Shown: positions 11,301 through 20,770 of the stretch, piece by piece
Layout of the letters: each line of letters opens with the position of its first letter
Position numbering within the stretch: the first letter of the stretch is position 1
Origin: Baffinella frigidus
Lineage: Eukaryota > Cryptophyceae > Cryptomonadales > Baffinellaceae
Assembly (NCBI GenBank): GCA_026770585.1
Contig: MU646315.1
Location: forward strand, 227,335-267,873
DNA: 40,539 bases
Direction of reading: 5' to 3'
Notes under the pieces: generated by a model
Told to the model about the DNA's origin: nothing
What the model saw: the letters and a program-made list of their open reading frames with translations, nothing else
The model's database searches: none
Translations under genes and position numbers: made by a program

Positions 11301-12856
11301 TGGCCACTCATGGCGACTTAAGTGCGGTCCACTTAGTAGGGTCCACTTAGTAGGGTCTCGGCTAAGTGGAGCGCACTAAGTGGAGCACGCTCGCAGGGAT
11401 GTCGCCGGCGCTGAACAGCATGGGGGGCGCGCACATGTCGCCGGGCATGGCGCCGATGGGCGGGGAGGACCCTCGCGGGATGCATGGCGGCATGCAGGGC
11501 GGTGTCCCCAACATGGGCGGGCGCGCGCGCGGGCCCCCGCCCATGGGTGCGCCGCCGCCGATGGGGGGTGGGTATCCGGGCGGGGGGCAAATGGGGATGC
11601 AGGGTCCGGGGATGAAGGTGGAGAGGGGCGTGTCGGGGGGGTACGGGGGGGTCGCGGTCCCGGGGCTGGGGGGGTGGGATCCAGTGCCTAGCATGCAGCG
11701 GCAGCCGAGCAATGACATGTATTACGAGGGGGGCGGGGACAGCGCCGGGTGGGGGGGCGGGGGGGGTGGGGCCGCGGGGGCGCGGGCGGGGGAGCTCCGG
11801 TGGGCAAGGGAGGATGCGCAAGGAGGCCTCGGCGCGATGTCGCAAGGTACTTGCACCTCTGGTTTTGATACTTTACACCAGAAAGCGAAAGCATCCCTGC
11901 GTTGGATTCGGCGCGTTGTTCGTCGTCCACGTAGCTAGCTACCTCGTCCTCGTGGGCGTGCCGCTCCCTTTCCCGGTACCTACTTGCAGCTCCCAAACCT
12001 TGCTCATCTTCGAGCAGCGTTGACACCTGACTCGTTGGGAATCGGTTGGATTGCGCCGCGCCGTTGGTCGTCCCCGTAGCTAGCTCAGCTCGTCCTAGTG
12101 GGCGAGGCGCCTCCTTCCCCAAACATCTTTCGGGGTGGCCACGGGCTGCTAGAGCCCTCGCGTCTCGGCCTACGTCGCAAGGTACTTACTTGCAGTTCTC
12201 ACACCTGCCTCATCCTCGAGCAGCGTTCACAGGTGACTCGTATGGAACCGGTTGTATTGCGCCGCGTGTTTTCTCGGATAGAACTGCTCGCTGCGTGGGA
12301 TGCGGTTGTTTGCCCCTCTGTATTGGGTGCCTCTCGAGACCGTCATGATCGAATACTTGAAGCGACTTCTCCGGTTGGGGGGAGGGGCCTTTGTTTGTTT
12401 TTTTGCTGTGACTGGATGGGTTTCAAACGTGCTGTGGCGGCGCGCGTTTCGGGATGCGGCTTGAACAGCACCAACCGCCTGCACCAGGTCCTTTTCTGCC
12501 ACACCAGAGGGCTCGAAACATCCATTTTGACATCTTTCAGGGCAAATCACCTGAATACTTCGCCAGATCTGGCGTGGCTACGGCGTCGGTTTCCCTCGAG
12601 CCCTCTGGCGTGGCGCGTTGAACAGATAGGCGAGTCGGTTCAAGCCAGTTGGCACGTACGGTGCCGCGCCGCGAGGGTTCAAGTTTTAGAGTTTAGGGCA
12701 CGCTTAACGTATCCGCGGTGTTGGTAGGGCTGACGTGTCCGCGTGCGATTGCTTAACGGATGTGCGGTGTTGGGAGGGCTGACGCGTCCGCTTGCGATTG
12801 CAGGGGACGCGCTCGGGTGGATGGCGCCTGACTTCGACCTCAACGAGCTCCTCTGA
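5340..12856 (+). CDS. RWP-RK domain transcription factor with coiled coil and Gly/Met-rich tail
   Basis: RWP-RK proteins are nuclear DNA-binding regulators of nitrogen response and gametogenesis in plants and algae. Exons read here: 5340-5554, 5903-5999, 6205-6261, 9179-9232, 9540-9647, a doubtful one near 10308-10420, 10855-10910, 11120-11266, 11397-11846 and 12804-12856. The domain spans the first two exons: LSERELREHFNRPLNEVAKK, then CTTALKKLCRR joined in phase to YGVMQWPHRRLRSLEKKI. The core is QWPHRR where the family has RWPxRK. Next come heptad-like pieces (GALDAEILKLENQREAL, VLKTRINTLE, EENQSLRALLNSLM), then a long Gly/Met/Pro tail, and a last exon ending APDFDLNELL before TGA. ATG 5340 is the first in the open frame (TGA at 5334), but an acceptor ending at 5353 could make this an internal exon. 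Exons 1-5 join in phase. The 10308 and 10855 exons do not join cleanly to 11120; a G homopolymer at 10903-10910 could hide an indel. The last three exons join in phase 1. Confidence 0.85.
6262..9178 (+). other. Large intron of the RWP-RK gene
   Basis: About 2.9 kb with no convincing exon. It holds a degenerate inverted-repeat element remnant near 6508-6570 (CCCCCTAGGACCACCA core), a perfect 13-bp hairpin at about 7357-7401 (GTAGCCGGATGCA arms), a direct repeat GACACCGTGCGTCTG near 7440-7490, a (GA)n run at 7587-7640, three copies of ATGGCCGGTGCGCTCCT (7563, 7765, 7939), and the palindromic element at 8638-8787. A missed small exon is possible, for example near 7490. Confidence 0.6.
8638..8787. 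mobile_element. 150-bp near-perfect palindromic element
   Basis: The left end reads CTGTCCGAGTAAAGTTGG, then CACGCCCGAAATTCGCCC; the right end is its reverse complement, ending TTTACTCGGACAGAG. The two long C and G runs form the inner arms, with CACATGTGAATTTCG and AAATTCACATACG pairing inside. The outer boundary (AGATCTGTCC / GGACAGAGCT) resembles the TAGCTCTGYC ends of another small inverted-repeat family in this window. It is non-coding and lies inside an intron. A miniature inverted-repeat element is the natural reading. Confidence 0.75.
9212..9450 (+). repeat. Direct repeat of an exon end plus donor (RWP-RK exon 4)
   Basis: The last 21 bases of the 9179-9232 exon, its donor and about 35 bases of intron (ACCCGGATAAACACGCTGG onward to ACCATAAACC) recur almost unchanged at 9386-9445. 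Only one or two bases differ over about 58. The second copy still holds GAG|GT, so a decoy donor lies in the intron. CCCTAAA-like sequence fills the space between. Confidence 0.85.
9588..9899 (+). repeat. Second copy of the zipper exon end
   Basis: The 3' half of the 9540-9647 exon (LLNRSDSSAAEIQKLRQ) recurs at 9849-9899 as LLNRSDSSAAEMQKLRQ, followed by another CAG|GT donor. A TAG acceptor precedes the copy. The only amino-acid change is I to M. It could be a mutually exclusive or tandem exon, or a decaying duplicate. Between the copies lies a 13-bp hairpin with CACGTG arms (9740-9780). Confidence 0.8.
9964..10299 (+). repeat. 25-bp direct repeat inside the RWP-RK gene
   Basis: CCGATGCGTGCACTCGACCC followed by GCGCG occurs at 9965-9989 and 10275-10299. 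The second copy sits directly before the CTGCAG acceptor of the doubtful exon at 10308, so the duplication involves a 3' splice region. TTTTGCACGG also recurs around 9913, 10199 and 10222. Confidence 0.75.
11267..11396 (+). repeat. Short intron built of inverted TCCACTTAG repeats
   Basis: This 130-base intron holds TCCACTTAGTAGGG twice in direct orientation, then CTAAGTGGAGCGCAC and CTAAGTGGAGCACG in inverse orientation before the acceptor. The transcript could fold into a long hairpin that brings donor and acceptor together. Related ACTTAAGTGG motifs recur in the spacer at 14637, 15260 and 15665-15690. Confidence 0.65.
11911..12250 (+). repeat. Tandem duplication inside the last RWP-RK intron
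   Basis: Two units of roughly 150 bases. Each contains a CGTAGCTAGCT / CTCGTCCT block (near 11935 and 12078) and a GTAC-CTTGCAG / CTCATC / TCGAGCAGCGTT block (near 11975 and 12181). The second unit also contains CGTCGCAAGGTACTT, a copy of the real donor junction at 11840-11851. This is a decoy 5' splice site duplicated together with intron sequence. Confidence 0.75.
12702..12803 (+). repeat. 49-bp tandem duplication of a 3' splice region
   Basis: Units at 12702-12750 and 12751-12799 both begin GCTTAACG and end GCGATT. Each contains CTTAAC and GGCTGACG, which resemble branch-point motifs. Only the second unit is followed by GCAG, the acceptor of the final exon. The first is followed by GCTT and so has lost or never had the AG. 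Confidence 0.8.
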
Positions 12857-13481
12857 TCTTCGGGTGCAGCCAGCGACGTAGGTCGCTGCGACGAGCAGCG
12901 ATCACAGGCGCTGTGAGCATGCGCTGAGGTGCTGGGGTTTCATCTGGGGATCGGGTGTGGTTAAGAGCGAGGGCAGTGGGAGTGGTGGGAGTGGTGTTGA
13001 TGGTTAGGGTGCTTTACGATCTGCCAGTAGCAAGTGGGCAGGAAGGATTGCGGGAGAGAGGGGGGGTCAGAATAAGTGAGCGGTTTTCGGATCGAGGTTC
13101 GAGGGGGGGGTGGTGTGGTTTGACCACGTAGCGGCGAGGGCTGGTGGGGTTGGGGGATGCGGGCAGAGAAGGCCCACCGGGGGGCTGTTCTCGGGAGAGG
13201 TTTCCTAACCTGTCGTGGGCCTACGGAAGGGGGTGGGAAGGCAAGTATCTCGTCGCGAGAGCGAGGCGGAGACGTGAGAGAGGTCCTCTGGCGTGCGTGC
13301 ACTCCTGCCACGTGCGTGCACTCCTGCCACGTGCGTGCGTGAGAGAGGTCGGTGCGTGCACTCCTGCCACGTGCGTGCGTCACATGTCACGCACCCACGC
13401 TCCTGTGCGGAAAGTAAAGGCGTATGGGCATTTCAAGGAGCTGCTGCGCATGTTTCTGCGGCCCGAGAGGACCGTACAGTT

Positions 13482-13577
13482 CAGGGGTGCCTCGCTCATA
13501 CGAAAGCCCCCCCCCCCCTAGGGACCACCATAGGGCCCCCAGGTAAAGGCCTACTGCAGGGTCCTAGGAGGAGGCGG
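13482..13577. mobile_element. CAGGGGTACC inverted-repeat element, right end lost
   Basis: Begins CAGGGGTGCCTCGCTCATAC and holds the CCTAGGGACCACCATAGGGC core, ending near GTCCTAGGAGG. The right terminal repeat is missing or too diverged to see. Same family as 14661-14780 and 27054-27174. Confidence 0.6.
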
Positions 13578-14186
13578 CGGGCCTCAAGACTGCCGTGAAC
13601 GTTGTCAGACACAATATGCAGGGGAAGTGCACCGAGGAGCCACACAAGGCCCTTCGAGGGTTATCCGATGTGCGTTCTTGGAGCCGTTTGTGCGGTCGTC
13701 TGTCCACTTTTGGTCGAGACCCTGAGCAAACCGACATCTGAAATACCCCCCTCCCAAGAGCCCTCCGTGGTGCCAAGGAGGATGCAGACAGGAACTCCCC
13801 AAGGAGAGCACCAATGGCTCCAAGAACGCACCTCACGAGAGAGATCAGAGGCACGCCTCGGGGCATGCGCGGGGGGGTGAGTGTCTCCATCAGAGCAGGC
13901 CAGCTGTCGTGTCTGGCTGTCTCTTGTCTATGGAACCACTGGAGGTTGGGGGGGGTGCGGGTGAGGGAGCAGAGCTTTTCTACAGAAGGTTGCAGTGTCC
14001 GTCTATGATGGGAGCTCGAAGAACCTAAGGGACCTACATGTCAAGGATGGGAGGCTGGGTTGGGGGTAGAGGGATAGATGCAGGAAAGAAACCCTTGCCA
14101 TCCTCAGGATGGGGATGGGGCGTGAAGTCGCAAGACTTGAAGTTTGAGCAATTGAATGAGTGCAAGAAGACGGGCGTGCACTTTCA

Positions 14187-14300
14187 AGGGCACCTCGTTG
14201 ACAAGGAGGCTCACCCCCCTAGGACCTTTCACGGCCTATCTATGTAGCCCTACGGTGGTCCTGGCGGTGGGGGGGCTCCTTATGAGCGAGATTCCCCTGC
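14187..14300. mobile_element. CAGGGGTACC inverted-repeat element, diverged copy
   Basis: Left end AGGGCACCTCGTTGACAAGG, core CCCCCCTAGGACC, right end CTCCTTATGAGCGAG. It abuts a second copy starting at 14302, so two elements sit head to tail. Confidence 0.65.
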
Positions 14301-14301
14301 A

Positions 14302-14418
14302 CAGGGGTACCTCGCTTATAAGAAAGCGCCCCCCCCCTAGGACCCTACAGTAAGCCTTTGCCTAGAGTCCCCTGGTGGTCCTACATGTAGCGGGGGGGGC
14401 GGTTTCTTATAACTTAAG
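14302..14418. mobile_element. CAGGGGTACC inverted-repeat element
   Basis: Left terminal repeat CAGGGGTACCTCGCTTATAA is clear; the right end decays at GGTTTCTTATAACTTAAG. The internal C-run, CCTAGGACC and G-run give a self-complementary body. Confidence 0.7.
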
Positions 14419-14660
14419 TGACCAACGGGTCAATTTTGACCCGCGGCGGAGTGAAACGAAAAATAAAGTATGAACCGTGCCCTTCTCGAGTCGAGGTGTA
14501 GCCCACTCGGCAGAGAGCGCGGGTGGCTCTGATCCTCTGTTGTCCCCACACTTTATTGACACTGACTCCACCAACCCCCCCCCGGCAAGGAGGCTGTGCA
14601 GAACCAACACCTAGAGGTTCTACAGGGGTATATCCCTTAAGTGGCGAGTATTAGCTCCTA

Positions 14661-14780
14661 CGGGGGTACCTCGCTCATAAGAAAACGTCCATCCCCTAGG
14701 ACCACCATAGGGCCCTAGGCATAGGCCTACTGTAGGGTCCTAGGGGGGGTCGGTTTCTTATGAACGAGGCACCCCTGTAC
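14661..14780. mobile_element. CAGGGGTACC inverted-repeat element, both ends intact
   Basis: Terminal repeats GGGGTACCTCGCTCATAAGA and TTCTTATGAACGAGGCACCC flank a core with CCTAGGACCACCATAGGG and CCTACTGTAGGGTCCTAGGG. Length about 120 bp, no coding capacity. Full copies are bordered by TA, as in Tc1/mariner-derived miniature elements; the superfamily is an inference. Confidence 0.8.
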
Positions 14781-15342
14781 GTAGGCCTATGTAGGGGCCG
14801 ACGACCCGCTGGGGTTCAACCCCCTCGCCACTGAAGTGGTAAAGTTAACTTAAGGGGTATGCAGGCCCGCCTCAGGAGTTGACTTTCGCATACTAAGTCA
14901 ACTTACGAGTTGACTTAGCAACTCACGAGTTGACTTAGTCAACTCACGAGTTGACTTTGACTAAGGTGACATAAGTTTGACTTAGCGAGGCCCCGGAGCC
15001 ACCCCCCCCCCGCACTCCCCCCGAGTGCGTGCGGGGGGGCCGGCATGCGTTGGAGCGTCACCAGGCCCAGGCCGATCGAATTTCTTTGGGGGTGGACGGG
15101 CCCGTCTCAGGAGTTAACTTGGGCTCACTTGAGTTGACTTAGGGGACGACCGGGAGTTGGCTTAGGGGACGCCCGGGAGTTGACTTGGGGGAAGCCCGGA
15201 GGTCCCAGGAGGCTCGATCGGCCTCCAATGGCTCCAAGGGCTCTAACGCCTCCAACGACCCTTAAGTGGCGAGGGGGCCAAAATCGACCCCCAAGAGGTG
15301 CCAGGCGGGTACTAGGGCCCTACGGTAGGGCGTATGGGCCTA

Positions 15343-15461
15343 CAGGGGTACCTCGCTCATAAGAAACCGCCCCCCACCCCCAGGACCACCGTTGGGCCCT
15401 AGGCATAGGCCTACTGTAGGGTCCTAGGGGGAGGCTGTTTCTTATGAGCGAGGTACCCCTG
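15343..15461. mobile_element. CAGGGGTACC inverted-repeat element, both ends intact
   Basis: Near-perfect ends CAGGGGTACCTCGCTCATAA and TTATGAGCGAGGTACCCCTG. It lies 37 bases beyond the stop codon of the FHA-parvulin gene, so it is probably in its 3' untranslated or polyadenylation region. Confidence 0.85.
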
Positions 15462-15497
15462 GACTCGCCACTTGAGAGATGATGGCTCCAATTAGCC

Positions 15498-18400
15498 TCA
15501 CTCGAGGCGTTTGATCAGATGCACCTGTGTTTAGGGTTCAGGGTCTAGGGTTCAGAGTTCATAGTTGAGGGTTCAGGTTTTAGGGTTTAGGCGGCGGCGA
15601 TTGAGCTTAGCTTTCCGCGGAAAGCACACGAAATCGTGGACGAACCCCAGGCGAGCGTGCTGCATCCCTTAAGTGGCCGCTGTATGCCTTAAGTGGCCAG
15701 AGGCCAATACGCACCTACCATAGAGCATGCGTAGGTACCTAGGACCTGTTGAGGATCAAATATGACCCCCTGGCCACTGAATCGATAATGAATCAACTGT
15801 TCTCCCCCCCATGTACTACGCACATACAGGCTACCCTACCCGCGCCAGGTGACAAGTCAAAATTTCATTTTACCACACAAACTACGAGTAAAGTTGATTC
15901 TCACAGGGGAAACACGCCAAAAGTGTTGGTAATTGGAGCCATTTGCCACCGGGACAATAAGAATCTGTACCAGGATAAGGTTCATCAACACTTTTAGCGC
16001 GAAACGTTGCGTTTGAAATTCTCACTTATGACCTGGCGTGGCACCGTGTGATGATCATCGGTCTCATTGCGGATTCCAGAGTGTTGCTACATGGGTACCT
16101 CGCTCATAAGGAGCCGCACCCCCCTAGGACCCTACATCACGCCTATTCCTATGGCCTTCGGTGGCCCTAGGGGAAGACGCAGCTCCTTATGAGCGAGGCA
16201 CCCCTGTACACAGTTCGGCACTGGGTTCCAATAGGGCGTTCGGATGCGCATCGTCGTTTCGATGGGCCCATCCCCTAGCTCTGTCTGAGTCAATCTGGTC
16301 TCATTTCGAGGAGACCAATCATCAGAAAATACAATATGCCAATACATCAACATTCATCTGGAAGTTGATTTCTCTGCGCGTTAATCTGGTCTCCTCAAAC
16401 AAGAAGTTAATCTGGAAGTTAATTTCTTGGTTTCATGGTACAAATGCGTCAACTTTTGGTGGCGGGGCCTCACCCCTGATTCTGACTCCACTGTTCCGGA
16501 CACGTCTCCAATCTGCGTCAGGGTTTCGGGTTTAGAGGTTTCCGCAAGGTTGGCTGAAAAAACAACTTTTTGACCCAGGGGTGCAAGTTTTTTGCTCGCT
16601 GATGCGTCTTAAGTGGACGCCACATCGGCAAATGTTGATCCTTTCGTGAAGTGCAGTTAGCGTTGAGGGTTTCGGGGAACCTGGGTTGGGAGTTGAGGAG
16701 TTGAGGAGTTTGGGTTACATTTAGGAAGGGTTGAGAGAGGGTTGAGGGTTGAGGGGAGAGGGTTGAGGAGAGAGACCCCGGGCTTGAAGGCCACCTCTCA
16801 ACACGCCAACATGTATTTCAACGTCACCCTTACCCTACCCTAAACCCTTAACCTAAACCTGAACCCGATGAGAGACGTCCGACAACGGAGGCTGCATCTG
16901 GGTGGGTCACATCTAGTGGGTCTAGGGAGGCTTCAGGGTTTGGGGTTTAGGGATGGTTTGGGGAGAATTGAGGGAGGGTCTAGTGAAGGTTTGGCGAGGG
17001 GTTGGGAAGGGTTGAGAGCTTCAAGGACACCTCTCAGAAAGCTGCCTGCATCTGCTAGGTCCCATCGTGTGGCTTTAGGGAGGGTTTAAGGAGGGTGTAG
17101 GGTCTAAGGATACTGAAATCTTGAACGCCACCCCCCAAAAATCCAAGGAGGGTTTACGGAGGGTTTGAACAGACCCCAAGCTTGAAGGCCACCTCCGAGA
17201 AAGCAGCCTGCATCTTGTGAAACTCGAAGTGCCCCAGATCCCCACTCCGCTTCCAGCTGCCATAAATAATTCGTTGAAATTGGCAAACAATGTACAGTCC
17301 ACGAAAATGACCATAAAAATATGTTTACATATGTAAATTAATATCTACAAATATATATGTATGTATACATACACATATATATCGTACAGAACTCGAAGTG
17401 CCCCAGATCCCCACTCCACTTCAAGGTGCCATACAGAATTCATAATTGAATTACACTGGTTTTACAGGGTGTAAATTTCAGAGAGGTTTACTGCCGAAAC
17501 AATCTACGAGAAAAGTCGACGCGAGAGTCCAGAATCTTGAGACCAGGTGCCCACCACACAGCGGACAGCGAAAGGATTTTGAATAAACCCTGAGCGTTAA
17601 GACCTAGGACCCTACGGTAGGCAACCCGTAGGGACATAGGGGGTTCCTACGGATAAGGTAACGGAAACTCGGGCATTTCCTGCCCGAAAATCCCATCGTA
17701 GCCCGCTTTGTGATTCTCTTCCAGCTGTCAGAATCTCTGCAATTTACACCAAGTAAAACACTCGGAACCGAGCCGGAGCAAATTCACACCTGGCATGAGC
17801 CACACAGCGGCCTTCAAAGGGATTTTCTGGCCAAATCCTCACCCAAATCGGCGAGAATATCCGTAGGACCAGTCTGAATCGTACGGTATTGCCTACCGTC
17901 GGGTCCTATGCATGATACACTGATGGCATATGCACGAAATCCCTTTATAAATGTAATCCGATGTGGGGTTGGAGCGTTAATCGGCATGCGTTTAGGGTTT
18001 AGGGTTTAGGGTTTAGGGTTAAAAGTTCAGGGTTTAGGGTTTAGAGTTTGGGGTTTAGGGTTTAGGGTTTAGGGGTTAGGGTTAAGGGTTAAGGGTTTGG
18101 GGTTCAGGGTTCAGGGTTCAGGGTTCAGGGTTCAGGGTTTAGGGTTCAGGGTTCAGGGTTCAGGGTTTAGGGTTCAGGGTTTAGGGTTTAGGGTTTAGGG
18201 TTTAGGGTTTAGGGTTTAGGGTTTAGGATTTGGGGTTTAGGGTTTAGGGTTTAGGGTTTGAGGGTACCTGGAGCACTCGCTAATGCGCTTCGCAAGTTCT
18301 CCGAACGAAACCTGCTCCCAGGTTTAGGGTTCAGGGTTTGGGGTTTAAGGTTTAGGGTTTGGTGTTTGGTGTTTGGTGTTTGGTGTTTGGTGTTTTTTGT

Positions 18401-20714
18401 TTTTTGTTTGGGGTTTGGGGTTTGGGGTTTAGGGTTTAGGGTTTAGGGCTCAGGGCTTAGGGTTTAGGGCGTAGGTTGTAGGGTGTAGGGTTTAGGTTGA
18501 TGGTTTGAAGTTTCTGGTTTGGGGTTTGGGGTTTGGGGTTTGGGGTTTGGGGTTTGGGGTTTGGGGTTTGGGTTTGGCGGTTCGGGTTTCGGGTTTCGGG
18601 ATCAGGGTTCATGGTTTAGTTTGGGGTTTGGAGTTTAGGGTGTGTGGTTTACGGTTCAGGGGTTAGACCTCCCCACGCTGGACGTCTGCGCGATACCCCT
18701 CCAGCGCCGCGATCGCTTGCTCCTTGCTCCGAGCCTGGTTTGCATTCAGGGTTTTGGGTTTAGGATTTGGCGAAACACAGACCGTGAATCCTGGCGGTAA
18801 GACACAGAATGTGAGGATCTAGTCTAGGACGGTACACCCCGAGTGCTGTCCATCCAACGACCCGAGCCGGCCTGGTTCTAGACTAGGTGCACACACAGAC
18901 TTTGACATTCGGTGTCAAGTGACACCCCCGGAGGGGCGGGAGGGGCACAGGAAAGGAGAGGAGGCAGTGAGGTTCTCCAGGGGTGGACATGCCCACCACA
19001 GGTCTGGAGGTATCTCTTGATAATAGTAAGAGCGCTGCGCACCGAAACAAAAGTCGAGAGAGGGACGTCTCAAAACAAAAGTGGAACCTCTGTTAACTTA
19101 ATAAGTAACAGTGGAATACAGCAAGCCGACGTCAGAGGAGGACTTAGTTTGACGCGACTCGGACTCGGTACAAATGTTGACAATCACAACTTTGAAAGGT
19201 TCGTAAAGCCCTTTAGGGGAAATGCGTACCGAGGCGCGTCCAAAGAAGCCCCTCTCTAATATGAGCTTTCAGGATTAATCTGGGTCCTGGCCCTGGATTC
19301 CCGTTTCGGCTCTCACCTTGATGACCTTGCCCTCGGGGTCCCGATCCGACTGTGTTTTGCGCGAGTCCTTGTGTTTCAGCAACACGTGGGAGCACCTGCG
19401 GGTGGGAAAGAGAGAGGGTCAGACAGAGAGAGGCTGGGTGGGAAAGAGAGAGGGTCAGAAAGAGAGAGGCTGAAAAAGAGTGAAGAGTCCCTGAGGGTGA
19501 CAAAAAAAGGAAAGTGCGTTCAGTGAGGATCGAAAGTGACACAGCAACACGGGGGAGCCACCCCCCTGGTATCGTGGCGGTCCAGCAGGGGAAGCTACAC
19601 AGGAGGGGGCTGGCTGGACGGGGGCGAGGCGTCTCGCAAAGTCTTGACGGCCGAGAGACACCCCTCGTGTGTTGGACACTCGCCATGCTCCCATGCCCGA
19701 TCCAGCTGTTCGTTTCGATACGCATCGATGCCCATCGAAACTAGCACAGCATGCGGATCGATGCGGGTCGAAACTAACACACCAGGTGCTCCTCTCTCTC
19801 CTCTCTCCTCGCCCGCCCTCTCCCCTCCCCCCCTCTCTCCCCCTCTCCCTCTCTCCCCCCCCCTCCCCCAGCCTGCCGGCGGGGCCCGTCGTGGTCCCAC
19901 GAGGGAGCACCTACTCCTAGGGACGATCCACTAGGGGTTTGTTCAAAACCCCTTCGAAGTCCGCTATGTGGATTCCCCCCCCCCCCAACGTTCTCACATA
20001 CCGAACGCTGATCCCAAGGGCAGTTGCGGCACAGTCAAGTACCATCCCCTCTAAAGACACGGTCCGGGTACGCGGAGCAAACATGCAGGGGTTCGTGAAC
20101 GGTGCGTTTCTTGAATAACTCATAACTGGATAATCCTTGGACCCTACGGTAGGCAAAATCGTAGGGACGTAGTGGGGTTCCTACGAAAAAGGTAACGGGA
20201 AGTCCCTTCAATTCGGCCAGATAATCCCTTGGTAGCCCGCTGTGTGGATAATCGCTTTCCTCTCCTCTAGGCGGAGCGTAAACATAAATGGATGGTTTCG
20301 GGAGAGAGAACCTGACAGTCTTTCCCTTTTCATATTTCTTAGCTCTCCCCTCAACACCCCCCTCGGGGGGAGCTGCTTCGCTCTTCCGTGTGATTATTAG
20401 GAACACAATCTGGTATACACTCATGACTGCCGGTACAAATATGCAATTGCCGGTTTGTTAAACGGACCCCCCCCCCCTCCTTTATAAAACCAACGGAAAT
20501 GCAATAACTCCCCGAGCGGTTGGGAAAGAACCTGACAGTCTTTCCCTTTTCCTGTTTCTCCTGTTTCTTGGCTTTCCCATCATCGGCGCCATCCCTGCTC
20601 GACCCTTCGCTCTTCCGCTTCCGTGACGGCACCCCCTTCACCCTGCGTGAGAGAGAGAGTTGCTTCACCGAGAGAGAGAGAGAGAGAGAGATAGAGCGAG
20701 AGAGCGAGAGAGCG

Positions 20715-20770
<56 letters not shown>

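Larger units (their letters stand above)
12857..15497. other. Spacer between convergent genes, rich in small repeats
   Basis: No gene is supported. It contains tandem CACTCCTGCCACGTGCGTG copies (13295-13380), several copies of the CAGGGGTACC inverted-repeat element, a cluster of GAGTTGACTTAGTCAACTC palindromes (14875-14990), GAGTTGACTTAGGGGACG-type tandem units (15110-15190), and repeated ACTTAAGTGG motifs. CCCTAAA-like tracts, common in the introns, are absent here. Confidence 0.6.

Noticed and set aside
11333-11845. 170-codon Pro/His/Arg-rich frame on the minus strand
   Set aside because: Reverse complement of the Gly/Met-rich exon of the RWP-RK gene, which joins its neighbours in phase.
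15749-15997. 82-codon + strand frame ending VHQHF
   Set aside because: AT-rich and inside the last intron of the FHA-parvulin gene on the opposite strand; no domain or regulatory context. A small nested gene cannot be excluded.
17994-18660. Chromosome end (telomere)
   Set aside because: The units are degenerate and a coding exon of the parvulin (18268-18311) sits inside the tract. Similar tracts occur in many introns, so this is interstitial sequence.
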